Assembly: GCF_023101145.1 (NCBI RefSeq)
Contig: NZ_CP073714.1
Span: 7,502,001 to 7,566,000 of the forward strand
Length of the DNA stretch: 64,000 nt
Direction: 5' to 3'
From: Paenibacillus pabuli
GTDB taxonomy: Bacteria > Bacillota > Bacilli > Paenibacillales > Paenibacillaceae
The notes under the pieces were generated by a model. That model was not told where the DNA came from, did not search any database, and saw only the letters and a list, made by a program, of their open reading frames with translations. Below, one piece after another: positions 1 to 7,827 of the stretch. The position numbers and the translations under genes are program-made. Positions within the stretch are counted from its first letter, which is position 1; every line of letters starts with the position of its first letter.

Positions 1-213
1 TGGTTGAAGGAATACAAAGAGGACGTAGCCAAATCGAACGGGAATAGCGCTCGGGAGAACAGATTCGAAAAAGCCTCTACTTCCAGCTTGTCTGAGTTTG
101 TCCAAGATATCAAAAACATGATTGCCCATGCTGGGTTAGAAAATAGCGGTTTTCTGACAGACAATATAGAAGCATTTATGCGAACGTTGGCAAGTTCGAA
201 CTCCATTCAATAA
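1..213 (+). CDS. 3' end of an unidentified gene, 5' part outside the window
   Basis: The frame is open from the first base (a Trp codon) to a TAA at 211-213, so this is probably the C-terminal end of a longer gene. The visible ~70 residues are hydrophilic and likely helical, with no motif I recognise. A TTG at position 4 could be an internal start, but no ribosome binding site can be seen. Function unknown. Confidence 0.4.
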   Translation, partial: WLKEYKEDVAKSNGNSARENRFEKASTSSLSEFVQDIKNMIAHAGLENSGFLTDNIEAFMRTLASSNSIQ

Positions 214-246
214 CGGACATGGTTTACCAAAATGATTGATCAGCAT

Positions 247-302
247 GTCACTGAGAATCAAGATAAGAATGCTGTATATGCCTAGAATTGATTCTCAGTG
301 AC
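247..302. repeat. 14-bp perfect inverted repeat with 28-nt loop
   Basis: GTCACTGAGAATCA at 247-260 is exactly reverse complemented at 289-302. No T-run follows on either strand, so it is not a clear intrinsic terminator. It lies between the partial gene and the kinase gene. It may be a transcript-end hairpin or the trace of a mobile element end. Confidence 0.6.
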
Positions 303-381
303 GTTCATATATTAATTCAGGGATATTATGTCAATTGTTTCGAGGTCACCGAGTATCCGATCCGGTTGTAGCTTAAACTTA

Positions 382-429
382 AAAGGGCAAGCTAGCGCCG
401 TTGTCACGACTGACGCTAACTTGCCCTTT
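382..429 (-). terminator. Rho-independent terminator of the histidine kinase gene
   Basis: A 16-bp stem with one bulge (AAAGGGCAAG outer arm) lies directly after the kinase stop codon. On the minus strand it is followed by TTTTAAGTTT. Confidence 0.8.
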
Positions 430-438
430 GTATATCCC

Positions 439-1656
439 TCATTTCCCATCCCTAGCCAAGAAGCGAATCGAGACAGTCGTTCCTACACCTTTCATACTCT
501 CATAATGAATTTCCCCGTCATATTTCTCTACAATATTAAAACAGACCATTAATCCTAGACCGGTTCCATTACTTTTTAATGAATAGAACGGTGTGCCGAG
601 CGACTTCACCTCATCTTCCGACATTCCGCTCCCTTCATCCATGATTTTGATCTCGATACAATGTTGATTTCTCTTGGCAATCACAGTGACGGGCTTACCT
701 ATATTTGATGCTTCCAAAGCGTTTTTAATTAAATTCATCAGCAGCTGCTTAAATTCAATTGGATTAATAAAAATGAAGCAATTCTCCTCTGCCTCGATAT
801 TCAGCTGATTATCAGATAACATCGCATAGGAACGGAGCAAACCTGTGACACTCTGAAGAGCATCCTTCACATTCACTTTTTCCGGCTTCTGATCCTGATT
901 AGGCTTGGAAAGGGTTAGAAACTGTGAGGTAATCTGTTCAACGGTATTTAACTCGTCCATCATTAATTTGAACTTGTTTTTAATTGAATCATCAAATGCA
1001 GGATCTTCTCTGTATAACTGCAAAAAACCTCGAACAACGGTGACTGGGTTTCTAATCTCATGTGCAACCGCTGCTGTCAAATGGGCTATCATCTTTAAAC
1101 GCTCCGATTGTTGTAATTGCTCATGATAGAGCTGCTGCTTTTTCATACGATTAAAGGATAAATGGAAAATAAGAAATAATAATACCTGACTCGCTATAAT
1201 ATTAATGAGGTTCCCTAGGATGTCATGATGTAAATACGAATATATATTACCTTGATCAATCAGGATGATATAGCCAAAGGTAGCTGAAATTAAAAATCCA
1301 TTCAGAATGATGGAGAAATAAAACAGTTTTAAATCAAAAAACAGAATGGCAAGTGAAGGAATCAGACAAATCAGAATGTATGTAGTCCAGGTCTCCGGGT
1401 ATAAGAAAAACAGGGTATAGAAATAAGCAAAACCAAATAGGATAATGATCTTTCTGAACACATAGTTCTCATGCTTTGGATAGATCAACAGACAAACGGA
1501 TAGAAAAGCCACACACGAAAAATGAATAACATATCCCAATGTGATCCCGTTTAATTCTGTCGTCGATATTATTAATCCAGATACCATAAGAGTGATGATT
1601 GTTAACATGGAAATATAATATGTCTTTCGGTTCACCTTGCTGTACAGTTCTTTCAT
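439..1656 (-). CDS. Membrane sensor histidine kinase, sporulation-kinase (KinB/KinD) type
   Basis: A 405-residue two-component sensor kinase. The first ~180 residues form about six hydrophobic segments with no recognisable extracellular domain, as in KinB-type kinases. The catalytic part follows: H-box AHEIRNP (about residue 197), N-box NLIKNALEA (about 314), G1 DEGSGM and G2 GTGLGL. It should autophosphorylate on the H-box histidine and pass phosphate to a response regulator or Spo0F-like protein, but none is encoded beside it, so it is an orphan. A strong terminator follows the stop. The sporulation link rests on family resemblance only. Confidence 0.85.
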   Translation of the reverse strand: MKELYSKVNRKTYYISMLTIITLMVSGLIISTTELNGITLGYVIHFSCVAFLSVCLLIYPKHENYVFRKIIILFGFAYFYTLFFLYPETWTTYILICLIPSLAILFFDLKLFYFSIILNGFLISATFGYIILIDQGNIYSYLHHDILGNLINIIASQVLLFLIFHLSFNRMKKQQLYHEQLQQSERLKMIAHLTAAVAHEIRNPVTVVRGFLQLYREDPAFDDSIKNKFKLMMDELNTVEQITSQFLTLSKPNQDQKPEKVNVKDALQSVTGLLRSYAMLSDNQLNIEAEENCFIFINPIEFKQLLMNLIKNALEASNIGKPVTVIAKRNQHCIEIKIMDEGSGMSEDEVKSLGTPFYSLKSNGTGLGLMVCFNIVEKYDGEIHYESMKGVGTTVSIRFLARDGK

Positions 1657-1895
1657 CCACTCACCACTTTAAATTAATGTCGACACCTTCGGTATGTATA
1701 TAGCCCTTTTTATTTCTATATATTTAAAGGCATCCTAATGGATGCCCTTATCTATACTAGCATTGTATCTCATTTAACTAGCGGCAGAATATCAAAATTT
1801 GAAATAATTAATTCCCGGCAACATAAACCCGCCATAGGTCTACTCGCATACAGCCCAACAAGCTAATTACATACAAATATATATTATTTACCTCA

Positions 1896-1926
1896 TTGAC
1901 TTAAACCATGGTTTAAGTCGTATGCT
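1896..1926 (+). promoter_or_regulatory. MerR-type promoter with palindromic operator in a 19-bp spacer
   Basis: The -35 TTGACT (1896-1901) and -10 TATGCT (1921-1926) are 19 bp apart. The spacer is filled by a perfect 22-bp palindrome at 1898-1919 (half site GACTTAAACCA). The long spacer plus palindrome is the hallmark of MerR-controlled promoters, where the regulator untwists DNA to align the two boxes. It drives the merR-SDR operon, so the regulator is probably autoregulated. Confidence 0.85.
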
Positions 1927-1968
1927 ATTCCTGTCGACAGAGTTAGCACCAATTTGGAGGTCTCCAAC

Positions 1969-2352
1969 ATGAAGTATTTTTCCATTAGCGAAGCTTCAGC
2001 TCAATTAAATATTCCAGACTCAACATTACGTTATTATGAAAAAAAAGGGCTTCTGCCTTTAATCGAACGGGATGATGCTGGGAGGCGGTTATTTTCAGAA
2101 AACCAGATGGCACTATTGGAAACCCTTGTTTGTTTAAAAAACACGCATATGCCCATTAGTCAAATTAAGCAATATATAGATTGGATCGTAGAAGGCAATC
2201 GTACGCTCGAGGCCAGGCTTGAAATGATGCAAAAACACAAGCAGGCTGTACTCGATGAGATTTTGATCATGCAGGAATCCCTAAAGGGAATTGAATTCAA
2301 AATCACACGTTACACCCATCAGATACAGGAAAGAAACCAAGACGAGGACTAG
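1969..2352 (+). CDS. MerR family transcriptional regulator
   Basis: A 127-residue regulator: N-terminal winged helix (YFSISEASAQLNIPDSTLRYYEKKGLLP, split here as YFSISEASAQLNI and PDSTLRYYEKKGLLP) typical of MerR, then a dimerisation coiled coil (about residues 80-115) and a short charged tail with no metal-binding cysteines. I place the start at ATG 1969, 8 bases after GGAGG, rather than at an upstream TTG. It is followed 16 bp later by an SDR gene and sits behind a classic MerR promoter. The usual pattern in this family is that the SDR substrate or a toxic aldehyde/quinone is the inducer; that is inference. Confidence 0.9.
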   Translation: MKYFSISEASAQLNIPDSTLRYYEKKGLLPLIERDDAGRRLFSENQMALLETLVCLKNTHMPISQIKQYIDWIVEGNRTLEARLEMMQKHKQAVLDEILIMQESLKGIEFKITRYTHQIQERNQDED

Positions 2353-2368
2353 AAGGAGAGATCATATA

Positions 2369-3130
2369 ATGAAACTTTCAGGAAATACAGTACTCATTAC
2401 AGGCGGAGGTTCTGGGATCGGATTAGCATTTGCAGAGCGCTTCTTAAGCGCCGGAAATACAGTCATTGTTACTGGGCGACGTGCGGATGTACTTCAACAT
2501 GCGAAAGAAACACACCCTGGCCTTATTACGTATGTGAATGATCTGAATATGGAATCCGAGCGTGCAGCACTGTTTGATTGGGTAACCACGAACTACCCGG
2601 AAGTGAATGTGTTAGTCAACAATGCCGGTATCCAACAACGTTTTAATATGCTGACAACGGATGCAAAGAACGATTGGAGTTATTTCAATAAAGAAATTAC
2701 TACGAATATTGAAGCTCCATTTCATCTATCCATGCTATTCGCTCCTTATCTTGCAACCAAAGAAGAGGCGACGATAATTAACGTCACTTCCGGGTTGGCC
2801 TTCACGCCGTTTGCCATTGCTCCGATCTATTCAGCAACCAAGGCGGCCCTTCACTCTTTTACAATCAGTCTGAGACACCAGCTTTCGGATACATCTGTAG
2901 AGGTCATTGAAGTTGCTCCTCCGGCAGTAAGTACAGACCTGGGTGGAGCAGGACTGCATACGCATGGAGAACCATTGGATGATTTTGCAGATGGAATTTT
3001 CGAAGGATTACAAGAGGGTCATCAAGAAATTGGGTACGGCACTTCTGTTGCTCGCTTACGGATGTCCCGAGATGAAGTCGACAAATACGCAGAAAGCATG
3101 TATAACGCAACAAAAGATCTCATTGAATAA
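2369..3130 (+). CDS. SDR family oxidoreductase (DltE-like)
   Basis: A 253-residue classical short-chain dehydrogenase, full length. Cofactor motif TGGGSGIG near the N-terminus, NNAG (about residue 87), and the catalytic pair YSATK with an upstream Ser in NVTSGLAF. TGRR after beta-2 suggests NADP(H). Start ATG 2369 follows AGAAGGAGAG. The gene is the second in the MerR-controlled operon and is followed by a terminator. The substrate cannot be told from sequence. Confidence 0.9.
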   Translation: MKLSGNTVLITGGGSGIGLAFAERFLSAGNTVIVTGRRADVLQHAKETHPGLITYVNDLNMESERAALFDWVTTNYPEVNVLVNNAGIQQRFNMLTTDAKNDWSYFNKEITTNIEAPFHLSMLFAPYLATKEEATIINVTSGLAFTPFAIAPIYSATKAALHSFTISLRHQLSDTSVEVIEVAPPAVSTDLGGAGLHTHGEPLDDFADGIFEGLQEGHQEIGYGTSVARLRMSRDEVDKYAESMYNATKDLIE

Positions 3131-3177
3131 ATCGCCTGCGAGTCACGTGCGACTAAATCACTATTGCTGTATATTGA

Positions 3178-3213
3178 CAAAGAGGCCATTCCAACTATGG
3201 AATGACCTCTTTG
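3178..3213 (+). terminator. Terminator of the merR-SDR operon
   Basis: CAAAGAGG(C)CATTCCA and its complement enclose a 4-nt loop, a 16-bp stem with one mismatch just after the SDR gene. The T-rich tail is weak. Confidence 0.65.
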
Positions 3214-3271
3214 AATAAGTTCTCATATATAACTCATGTATTCCTTTTCTTATGCCAAAGGGAACATCACA

Positions 3272-3802
3272 TCAATCTGATACTAACTTTGAATACATAT
3301 GGAGATCGTTAAACTTTCCTTCCACACGTTCATATTCTCTAAGTGTTCCTTCAAATGTGAAACAGAGCTTTTGTAAGAGCTTTATAGAATTCACATTTTC
3401 GGGATCAACCTTGGCTTCGACTCGGTTCAATTTTAAAGATGAGAATCCGTGATCCACCAAACAAGAGACCACCTCTGAAGCATAACCTCTTCCCCAAGAT
3501 GATTTAGCAAGGTCATATCCAATTTCAGCTTTTAAGTTGTCAAAATCCAAAAAATTATAACCGCATGAACCTATAATTTCGTTGGACTCTTTTTTAATTA
3601 TGGAGAAACGAATAGCCTTACGATCCCGAGAAAGATCATCCAGCAGATGGATCATTTCTTTTGCTTGCTCTACGTCAGTAAAACAACTAACATTCATAAA
3701 TTTAGTAACATCCGGATCAGACCATACCGTAAACAAGCTTGGAGAATCCGATACCTTCATTTTTCTCAAATGTAAACGTTCTGTGTGTAACTCTGTAATC
3801 AA
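3272..3802 (-). CDS. GNAT family N-acetyltransferase (RimJ/RimL type)
   Basis: A 176-residue acetyl-CoA-dependent acetyltransferase of the ribosomal-protein acetyltransferase-like subgroup. It shows the N-terminal LHTERLHLRKM strand, EIGYDL, the acetyl-CoA loop SSWGRGYASE (Q/RxxGxG/A type) and VEAKVDPENVNSIKLLQK near the C-terminus. The start is a TTG at 3802, eight bases after GGAGG. It stands alone; substrate unknown. Confidence 0.85.
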   Translation of the reverse strand: MITELHTERLHLRKMKVSDSPSLFTVWSDPDVTKFMNVSCFTDVEQAKEMIHLLDDLSRDRKAIRFSIIKKESNEIIGSCGYNFLDFDNLKAEIGYDLAKSSWGRGYASEVVSCLVDHGFSSLKLNRVEAKVDPENVNSIKLLQKLCFTFEGTLREYERVEGKFNDLHMYSKLVSD

Positions 3803-3940
3803 TACTTTTTCCTCCCATTAGATTTAATAGTTAGGTTTAAAATATTGATATCTGCGCATAGTTCAGTCCCTTCATTTCCAGGCTGGTTACAATTATACAT
3901 GAGCCATAAACCGAATCAAAGTCCACTGAAATGATCTCAC

Positions 3941-4294
3941 TTAAGTTAGCGTTAGAATGATCTGTTCCCCGGATCGGGTAATTTTGTAGATACCTTCCTG
4001 CATGTCAATGCCATAGTGCTTCTTCAGCAACCACTTTGCGTTACGATCCGTCTCCACGACGACCAGATAATCGTAGCCGCTCAGGAGATTATCCATATTA
4101 TCCTCGTAGAACAACACGATCCCGTCCACATGTGGATCATACAGGAAATACTTCCCGACATATTGCATGTAATAGTTCGTGACCTGCTGGTCCCTGTCCG
4201 AGGCGTAGAACAGATATCTGTTGTTATCCTCATGACCACCTTTATACCAGCGATCGCCGGTTACTGCATGAATTTTGTAAGGGATTGTCGTATT
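3941..4294 (-). pseudogene. C-terminal remnant of an unrecognised protein
   Basis: An open frame of 117 codons ends at 3941, but the first ATG (4168) is preceded in frame by ~40 residues that look equally protein-like (IHAVTGDRWYKGG, NRYLFYASDRD), bounded upstream by a stop at 4295-4297. There is no ribosome binding site. It looks like the soluble C-terminal tail of a larger protein whose 5' part has been lost. I do not recognise the family. Confidence 0.5.
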
Positions 4295-4453
4295 TCACAA
4301 TTTCTTTTTTTGAATATTGTGAGTATAACACCGAAATAGTAGACAGTAAACGTGCATATTGCATATATTTTGGTAAAAAAGTTGTATTCGTATTTGTGCT
4401 AATGTATAGGTTAAAATTACTAGAAACAGGTCCGTGATATACGCAACAAAAAG

Positions 4454-4475
4454 CTCGCCATAATGTTATGGCGAG
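4454..4475 (-). terminator. Hairpin/terminator after a RidA-like remnant
   Basis: CTCGCCATAA and its exact reverse complement are separated by 2 nt. On the minus strand it is followed by CTTTTTGTT. It lies 28 bp beyond the stop of the small remnant at 4504. Confidence 0.6.
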
Positions 4476-4503
4476 TGAATGCATAAGTAGCAAATGAAGG
4501 ATA

Positions 4504-4632
4504 CTAATCTACTTTTATTGCCTCGATATTAAGCTCGATCCTCACTTCATGCTCAAACACGTTTTCGAGCTGGAGAAAAGCGAAGTAAGACATGGTAGGG
4601 GAAGAATTTTGCTGAACATAAACTCCATCTAA
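4504..4632 (-). pseudogene. Possible RidA/YjgF-family C-terminal remnant
   Basis: 42 codons with no start and with a tail (SSPTMSYFAFLQL, then EVRIELNIEAIKVD) that resembles the last strands of RidA-type imine deaminases. The frame runs into the terminator of the neighbouring epimerase gene, so the 5' part is absent. The family call is tentative. Confidence 0.35.
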
Positions 4633-4636
4633 CAAT

Positions 4637-4674
4637 GAAACAACACGAGTGAATATCGCACTACGTGTTGTTTC
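4637..4674. terminator. Bidirectional hairpin downstream of the epimerase gene
   Basis: An 11-bp perfect stem GAAACAACACG / CGTGTTGTTTC with a 16-nt loop. Followed by TTTTCTTTATT on the plus strand and by a poorer T tract on the minus strand, where it would end the gene at 4711-5754. Confidence 0.65.
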
Positions 4675-4710
4675 TTTTCTTTATTGCAAAGTCAACCTGT
4701 TTAATTTTTG

Positions 4711-5754
4711 TTACTTCATCTGCCCTTTGATGACTATCATCATGCTTTTACCCGTTGCTATGATGGCTTCTTCTGCTGAACGCGGTGTCCAACCAAGTAT
4801 ACGTTTGGCTTTTTGATTACTCGTTGACATATCTTTTCCCAAGAGTGTTGCAATCATTCTTAATTTAGGATTGAAAATCGCCGCAACACGAACAATACTA
4901 TTGGGGAGCTCTCCCTTTGGAACGTTTATGGCATCTTCCCCTAAATTTTCTCGTAAAATATTTGCAATTTCCAACGTTGAGAGATTTTCTGCACTAGAAG
5001 CTATAAATCGCTCTCCACTTGCTTCGGGACGAACCATTGCCAAGATATGCAGCTCTGCAACATCTCGAACATCCACATAATCAGAATAAATCTTGGGGAC
5101 AGACTTTAGCTTGCCCTCTAACATCTGGCGAACGATATCATTTGAATGAGAATAATCATTACCTAGAATTGGCCCCATCACACCAACAGGATTTACCGTC
5201 GCTAATTCTAAACCATTCCCTTCCTTTCGTATAAATTCCCAGGCAGTTTTTTCAGCGAGTGTCTTGGATTTTTGATAGGGATGAATTTTTGCGTCTGTAT
5301 TGGACCAATCTTCTTCGGTGTATGGCCCTGTGTGATGCTTATGTCCCACACCGATTGCTCCGAAAGCAGAAGTTAGAACAACGCGTTTGACCCCTGCATC
5401 ACGTGCTGCTCTCAACACTCGCAAAACACCCTCACGTGCTGGCCCAATCATTTCATGTTCATCTTTATATATTTTATTGGGTGTTGGGGATGCCACATGA
5501 ATGACATAATCCGCTCCTTCAACCGCACTATCCCAGTTATTATCAGAAGTTAAATCCGTTTGAACAAATGACAAATTCTCAATATGTGTCACCCCGCCCG
5601 ATATTATCATGGCTTTTACTTCATCTTGTCTGCTCATTGTACGAAGAGTTGCCCGCACACGATACTTCTTCTCCAGTAATTTCACGATTATATGAACAGC
5701 GATAAATCCTGAACCTCCGGTCACCAGCACTAAAGGTTTGTTAGGGTCTGCCAT
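4711..5754 (-). CDS. NAD-dependent epimerase/dehydratase, dihydroflavonol-4-reductase-like aldehyde reductase
   Basis: A 347-residue extended SDR. N-terminal VTGGSGFIAVHI nucleotide-binding motif, VIHVASPTP, and the catalytic YQKSK (about residue 160) after LTSAFGAIG. The family (yeast GRE2/plant DFR-like) reduces aldehydes, ketones or flavonoid-like substrates with NADPH. Start ATG 5754 follows GAAGGGAG. It is transcribed divergently from a TetR gene, and a palindrome lies in front of its start, so it is probably repressed by that TetR protein. Substrate unknown. Confidence 0.88.
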   Translation of the reverse strand: MADPNKPLVLVTGGSGFIAVHIIVKLLEKKYRVRATLRTMSRQDEVKAMIISGGVTHIENLSFVQTDLTSDNNWDSAVEGADYVIHVASPTPNKIYKDEHEMIGPAREGVLRVLRAARDAGVKRVVLTSAFGAIGVGHKHHTGPYTEEDWSNTDAKIHPYQKSKTLAEKTAWEFIRKEGNGLELATVNPVGVMGPILGNDYSHSNDIVRQMLEGKLKSVPKIYSDYVDVRDVAELHILAMVRPEASGERFIASSAENLSTLEIANILRENLGEDAINVPKGELPNSIVRVAAIFNPKLRMIATLLGKDMSTSNQKAKRILGWTPRSAEEAIIATGKSMMIVIKGQMK

Positions 5755-5777
5755 CGTAAATACTCCCTTCAGTTGAC

Positions 5778-5791
5778 GTTACACTTGTAAC
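5778..5791. promoter_or_regulatory. Candidate TetR operator
   Basis: GTTACA-CT-TGTAAC, two perfect 6-bp arms, lies 24 bp upstream of the epimerase start in the intergenic region shared with the divergent tetR. Confidence 0.55.
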
Positions 5792-5871
5792 ATATTTTAT
5801 CCTATAATAAGATCAGACATTATCAATAGCAAGCAAGAAACAAGCATATGTGACAGATTGGAGGAAGTGTA

Positions 5872-6405
5872 ATGGCAGCAACGGATCACGCACAAATTAT
5901 AAAAAAAGACACAAGAGAATGGATAACGATTGCATTACTGGAGCTACTAAAAACAAAAAAAATTTCGGAGTTAACCATTTCAGAACTCGTTAAAAAAGCC
6001 GGTGTCAGTCGAATGGCATTCTATAGAAATTATGAAAATCTTGAACAAGTATTAATAGAGTACTACGAGCCTAAATTTGCAGATATATTCAATAAAATTG
6101 CGCACAAAAAGAGTAACGAACAAAAAATAACAGATCTAACCAACTTTTTTCTGGTCATCTCCAATGATATTAAAATGTCTATTGAGAGTGATTACACAGG
6201 GTTAATTTATCAAATCTTCAAGAACAACATAACTCAATTTTATGATGAGCTCATTCCCTTTCCAAACTGGACAGGTGCAAAACGAAATTATTGGATTCAT
6301 TTTATGAGTGCCGGTGTTTTTGAAATTTGGATGACATGGATCAAAAATGGACAACAAGAAACCATAGAAGAAATATCAACACTCATACGACTATTCCATA
6401 AGTAA
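5872..6405 (+). CDS. TetR/AcrR family transcriptional regulator
   Basis: A 177-residue repressor. The DNA-binding part (residues ~15-60) shows TKKISELTISELVKKAGVSR then MAFYRNYENLEQVL, a normal TetR helix-turn-helix; the C-terminal part resembles the YbiH/DhaS-like ligand domain. ATG 5872 follows GGAGGAAGTG. It is divergent from the aldehyde reductase gene and is the likely regulator of both. Confidence 0.88.
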   Translation: MAATDHAQIIKKDTREWITIALLELLKTKKISELTISELVKKAGVSRMAFYRNYENLEQVLIEYYEPKFADIFNKIAHKKSNEQKITDLTNFFLVISNDIKMSIESDYTGLIYQIFKNNITQFYDELIPFPNWTGAKRNYWIHFMSAGVFEIWMTWIKNGQQETIEEISTLIRLFHK

Positions 6406-6440
6406 AAGATAAGTAATTTGCCAGGGATGAAGTACACAAC

Positions 6441-6469
6441 AAAGAGAACAGCCCCAGGCTGTTCTCTTT
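6441..6469. terminator. Bidirectional terminator
   Basis: AAAGAGAACAGC and its reverse complement with a 5-nt loop, between the convergent tetR and Gly/Pro-rich genes. Confidence 0.8.
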
Positions 6470-6480
6470 CGCTCTCTGTC

Positions 6481-6840
6481 TTAAAAGCACGTGAACGAGC
6501 TAATCCGATTCAAATCAATACCGAAGTATCCCCAGAAGAAACCGAACCATCTGAACCCTGCAACAGAATTACGCCCGACAAATACCGGGAAGAACCAGAA
6601 TTGCTCGCCGTTGTTCAGCCAAATGTAAGTGTTGCGGAACATGCAGCGTCTGATCCCGCCGGGGTCAATAGCAAATGGAACGGCGGTCTGCATTTGCGGT
6701 ACGAACTGCGGTGGAGGAGCCGTCGGCGCTTGAACGCCTCCCGGTGCACCCCCTGGAAAACCCGGACCCCCCGGCCCTACTGGTCCACCTGGTCCGCCTG
6801 GAAACCCTCCGCCAGGTCCCGGCATTGGAAAAAATCCCAT
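6481..6840 (-). CDS. Gly/Pro-rich small protein, possibly spore-coat associated
   Basis: 119 residues from ATG 6840 (preceded by AAAGGAG). The first 40 residues are a collagen-like run of G-P-G-G and G-G-P-G units; the C-terminal half is aromatic and hydrophobic (NTYIWLNNGEQFWFFPVF, then FRWFGFFWGYFGIDL). This build is common in small Bacillales spore-coat or exosporium proteins, but no assigned domain can be seen. The longer upstream frame has no ribosome binding site. Confidence 0.7.
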   Translation of the reverse strand: MGFFPMPGPGGGFPGGPGGPVGPGGPGFPGGAPGGVQAPTAPPPQFVPQMQTAVPFAIDPGGIRRCMFRNTYIWLNNGEQFWFFPVFVGRNSVAGFRWFGFFWGYFGIDLNRISSFTCF

Positions 6841-7061
6841 ATATGATCGCTCCTTTCGATGAATAGGCATAATCATCATATGCATTCGCGGAAAGAGCGA
6901 CTGGGCGAATATCAAAAATATCCCCGCCAAACGTGCTTGGCCCATATTCAGTTTCTCCACATAGGGGAAACATTGCCGCATGAAACCCCAGTCAATTTTG
7001 ACAAATAAAGTGAGAGAGTGTTAGATTCTAATTATATTCATTCTTTAAATGGGGTGAGCCT

Positions 7062-7631
7062 ATGAGAAAAAAACTACAAATTTACATATCGTCTACTTAC
7101 TACGATCTTATTGAGGAAAGACATACCGCTGTTGAAGCCGTACTTCAAGCTGGTCATATCCCTGCTGGAATCGAGCAATTTTTCAAGGAAAGTCCAATGA
7201 AAATTAGGAAGAGATGGATCGACGAGTCCGATGTATATGTCCTGATTCTCGGAGGATTCTATGGTTTAACACTTCCTGAGGATGAATCCAAGAGCTATAC
7301 CCATTGGGAGTATGAGTATGCCGGAGAAGCGGGCAAACCTAGATTTGCTTTTGTTGTCACAGATGAAGCATTAAGACAAAAGCCATACGACTTCACAGCA
7401 ATTGAATACTATCAGGAGTTTCAAGAGTTTAAGCAAACCGTCATGGAACAAATCCCTATCTATTATGTTGAAGATGTACGGCACATTAAAATGGTACTTC
7501 GTGATCAATTGCCGGGGTATGCAGCAAGAGACGATTTGCATGGTTGGGTTTCTGGCAAGGATGTCCCGGATGTCCAAAAGCTGTTGGAAGAGAATGCACG
7601 ATTAAAGGCGGAATTGGAGAAAAAGAAATGA
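7062..7631 (+). CDS. DUF4062 domain protein
   Basis: A 189-residue protein. Residues 5-85 match the DUF4062 pattern: a beta strand IYISSTYYDLIEERHTA, then WIDESDVYVLILGGFYG and SYTHWEYEYA. The fold is TIR-like and DUF4062 often forms the N-terminus of large NTPase or defence proteins; here it is a single short protein with a C-terminal coiled-coil tail (KLLEENARLKAELEKKK). ATG 7062 follows GGGGTGAG. No partner gene is adjacent. Function unknown; a signalling or defence role is only suggested by the family. Confidence 0.8.
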   Translation: MRKKLQIYISSTYYDLIEERHTAVEAVLQAGHIPAGIEQFFKESPMKIRKRWIDESDVYVLILGGFYGLTLPEDESKSYTHWEYEYAGEAGKPRFAFVVTDEALRQKPYDFTAIEYYQEFQEFKQTVMEQIPIYYVEDVRHIKMVLRDQLPGYAARDDLHGWVSGKDVPDVQKLLEENARLKAELEKKK

Positions 7632-7731
7632 ATGAGGGGCTGGCATAACCAACCATTACCATTTTATCAACTATACCTGCCCAAAACAAGGTGCCACCAA
7701 TCTGAGAACAGTTATAGGTCATGTAAATATG

Positions 7732-7801
7732 AAAAAACACATCCTAAATTGGGATAAGCATTCTCCTGGAAAGCTTATTTACCCAATAAGATGTGTTTTT
7801 T
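7732..7801. terminator. Long bidirectional terminator
   Basis: AAAAAACACATC at 7732 pairs with GATGTGTTTTTT ending at 7801, and an inner ATTGGGATAAGC stem extends it. It separates the convergent DUF4062 and 5'-nucleotidase genes. Confidence 0.85.
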
Positions 7802-7827
7802 GTTTTAAAGTTTGAATAAGTTCTACA

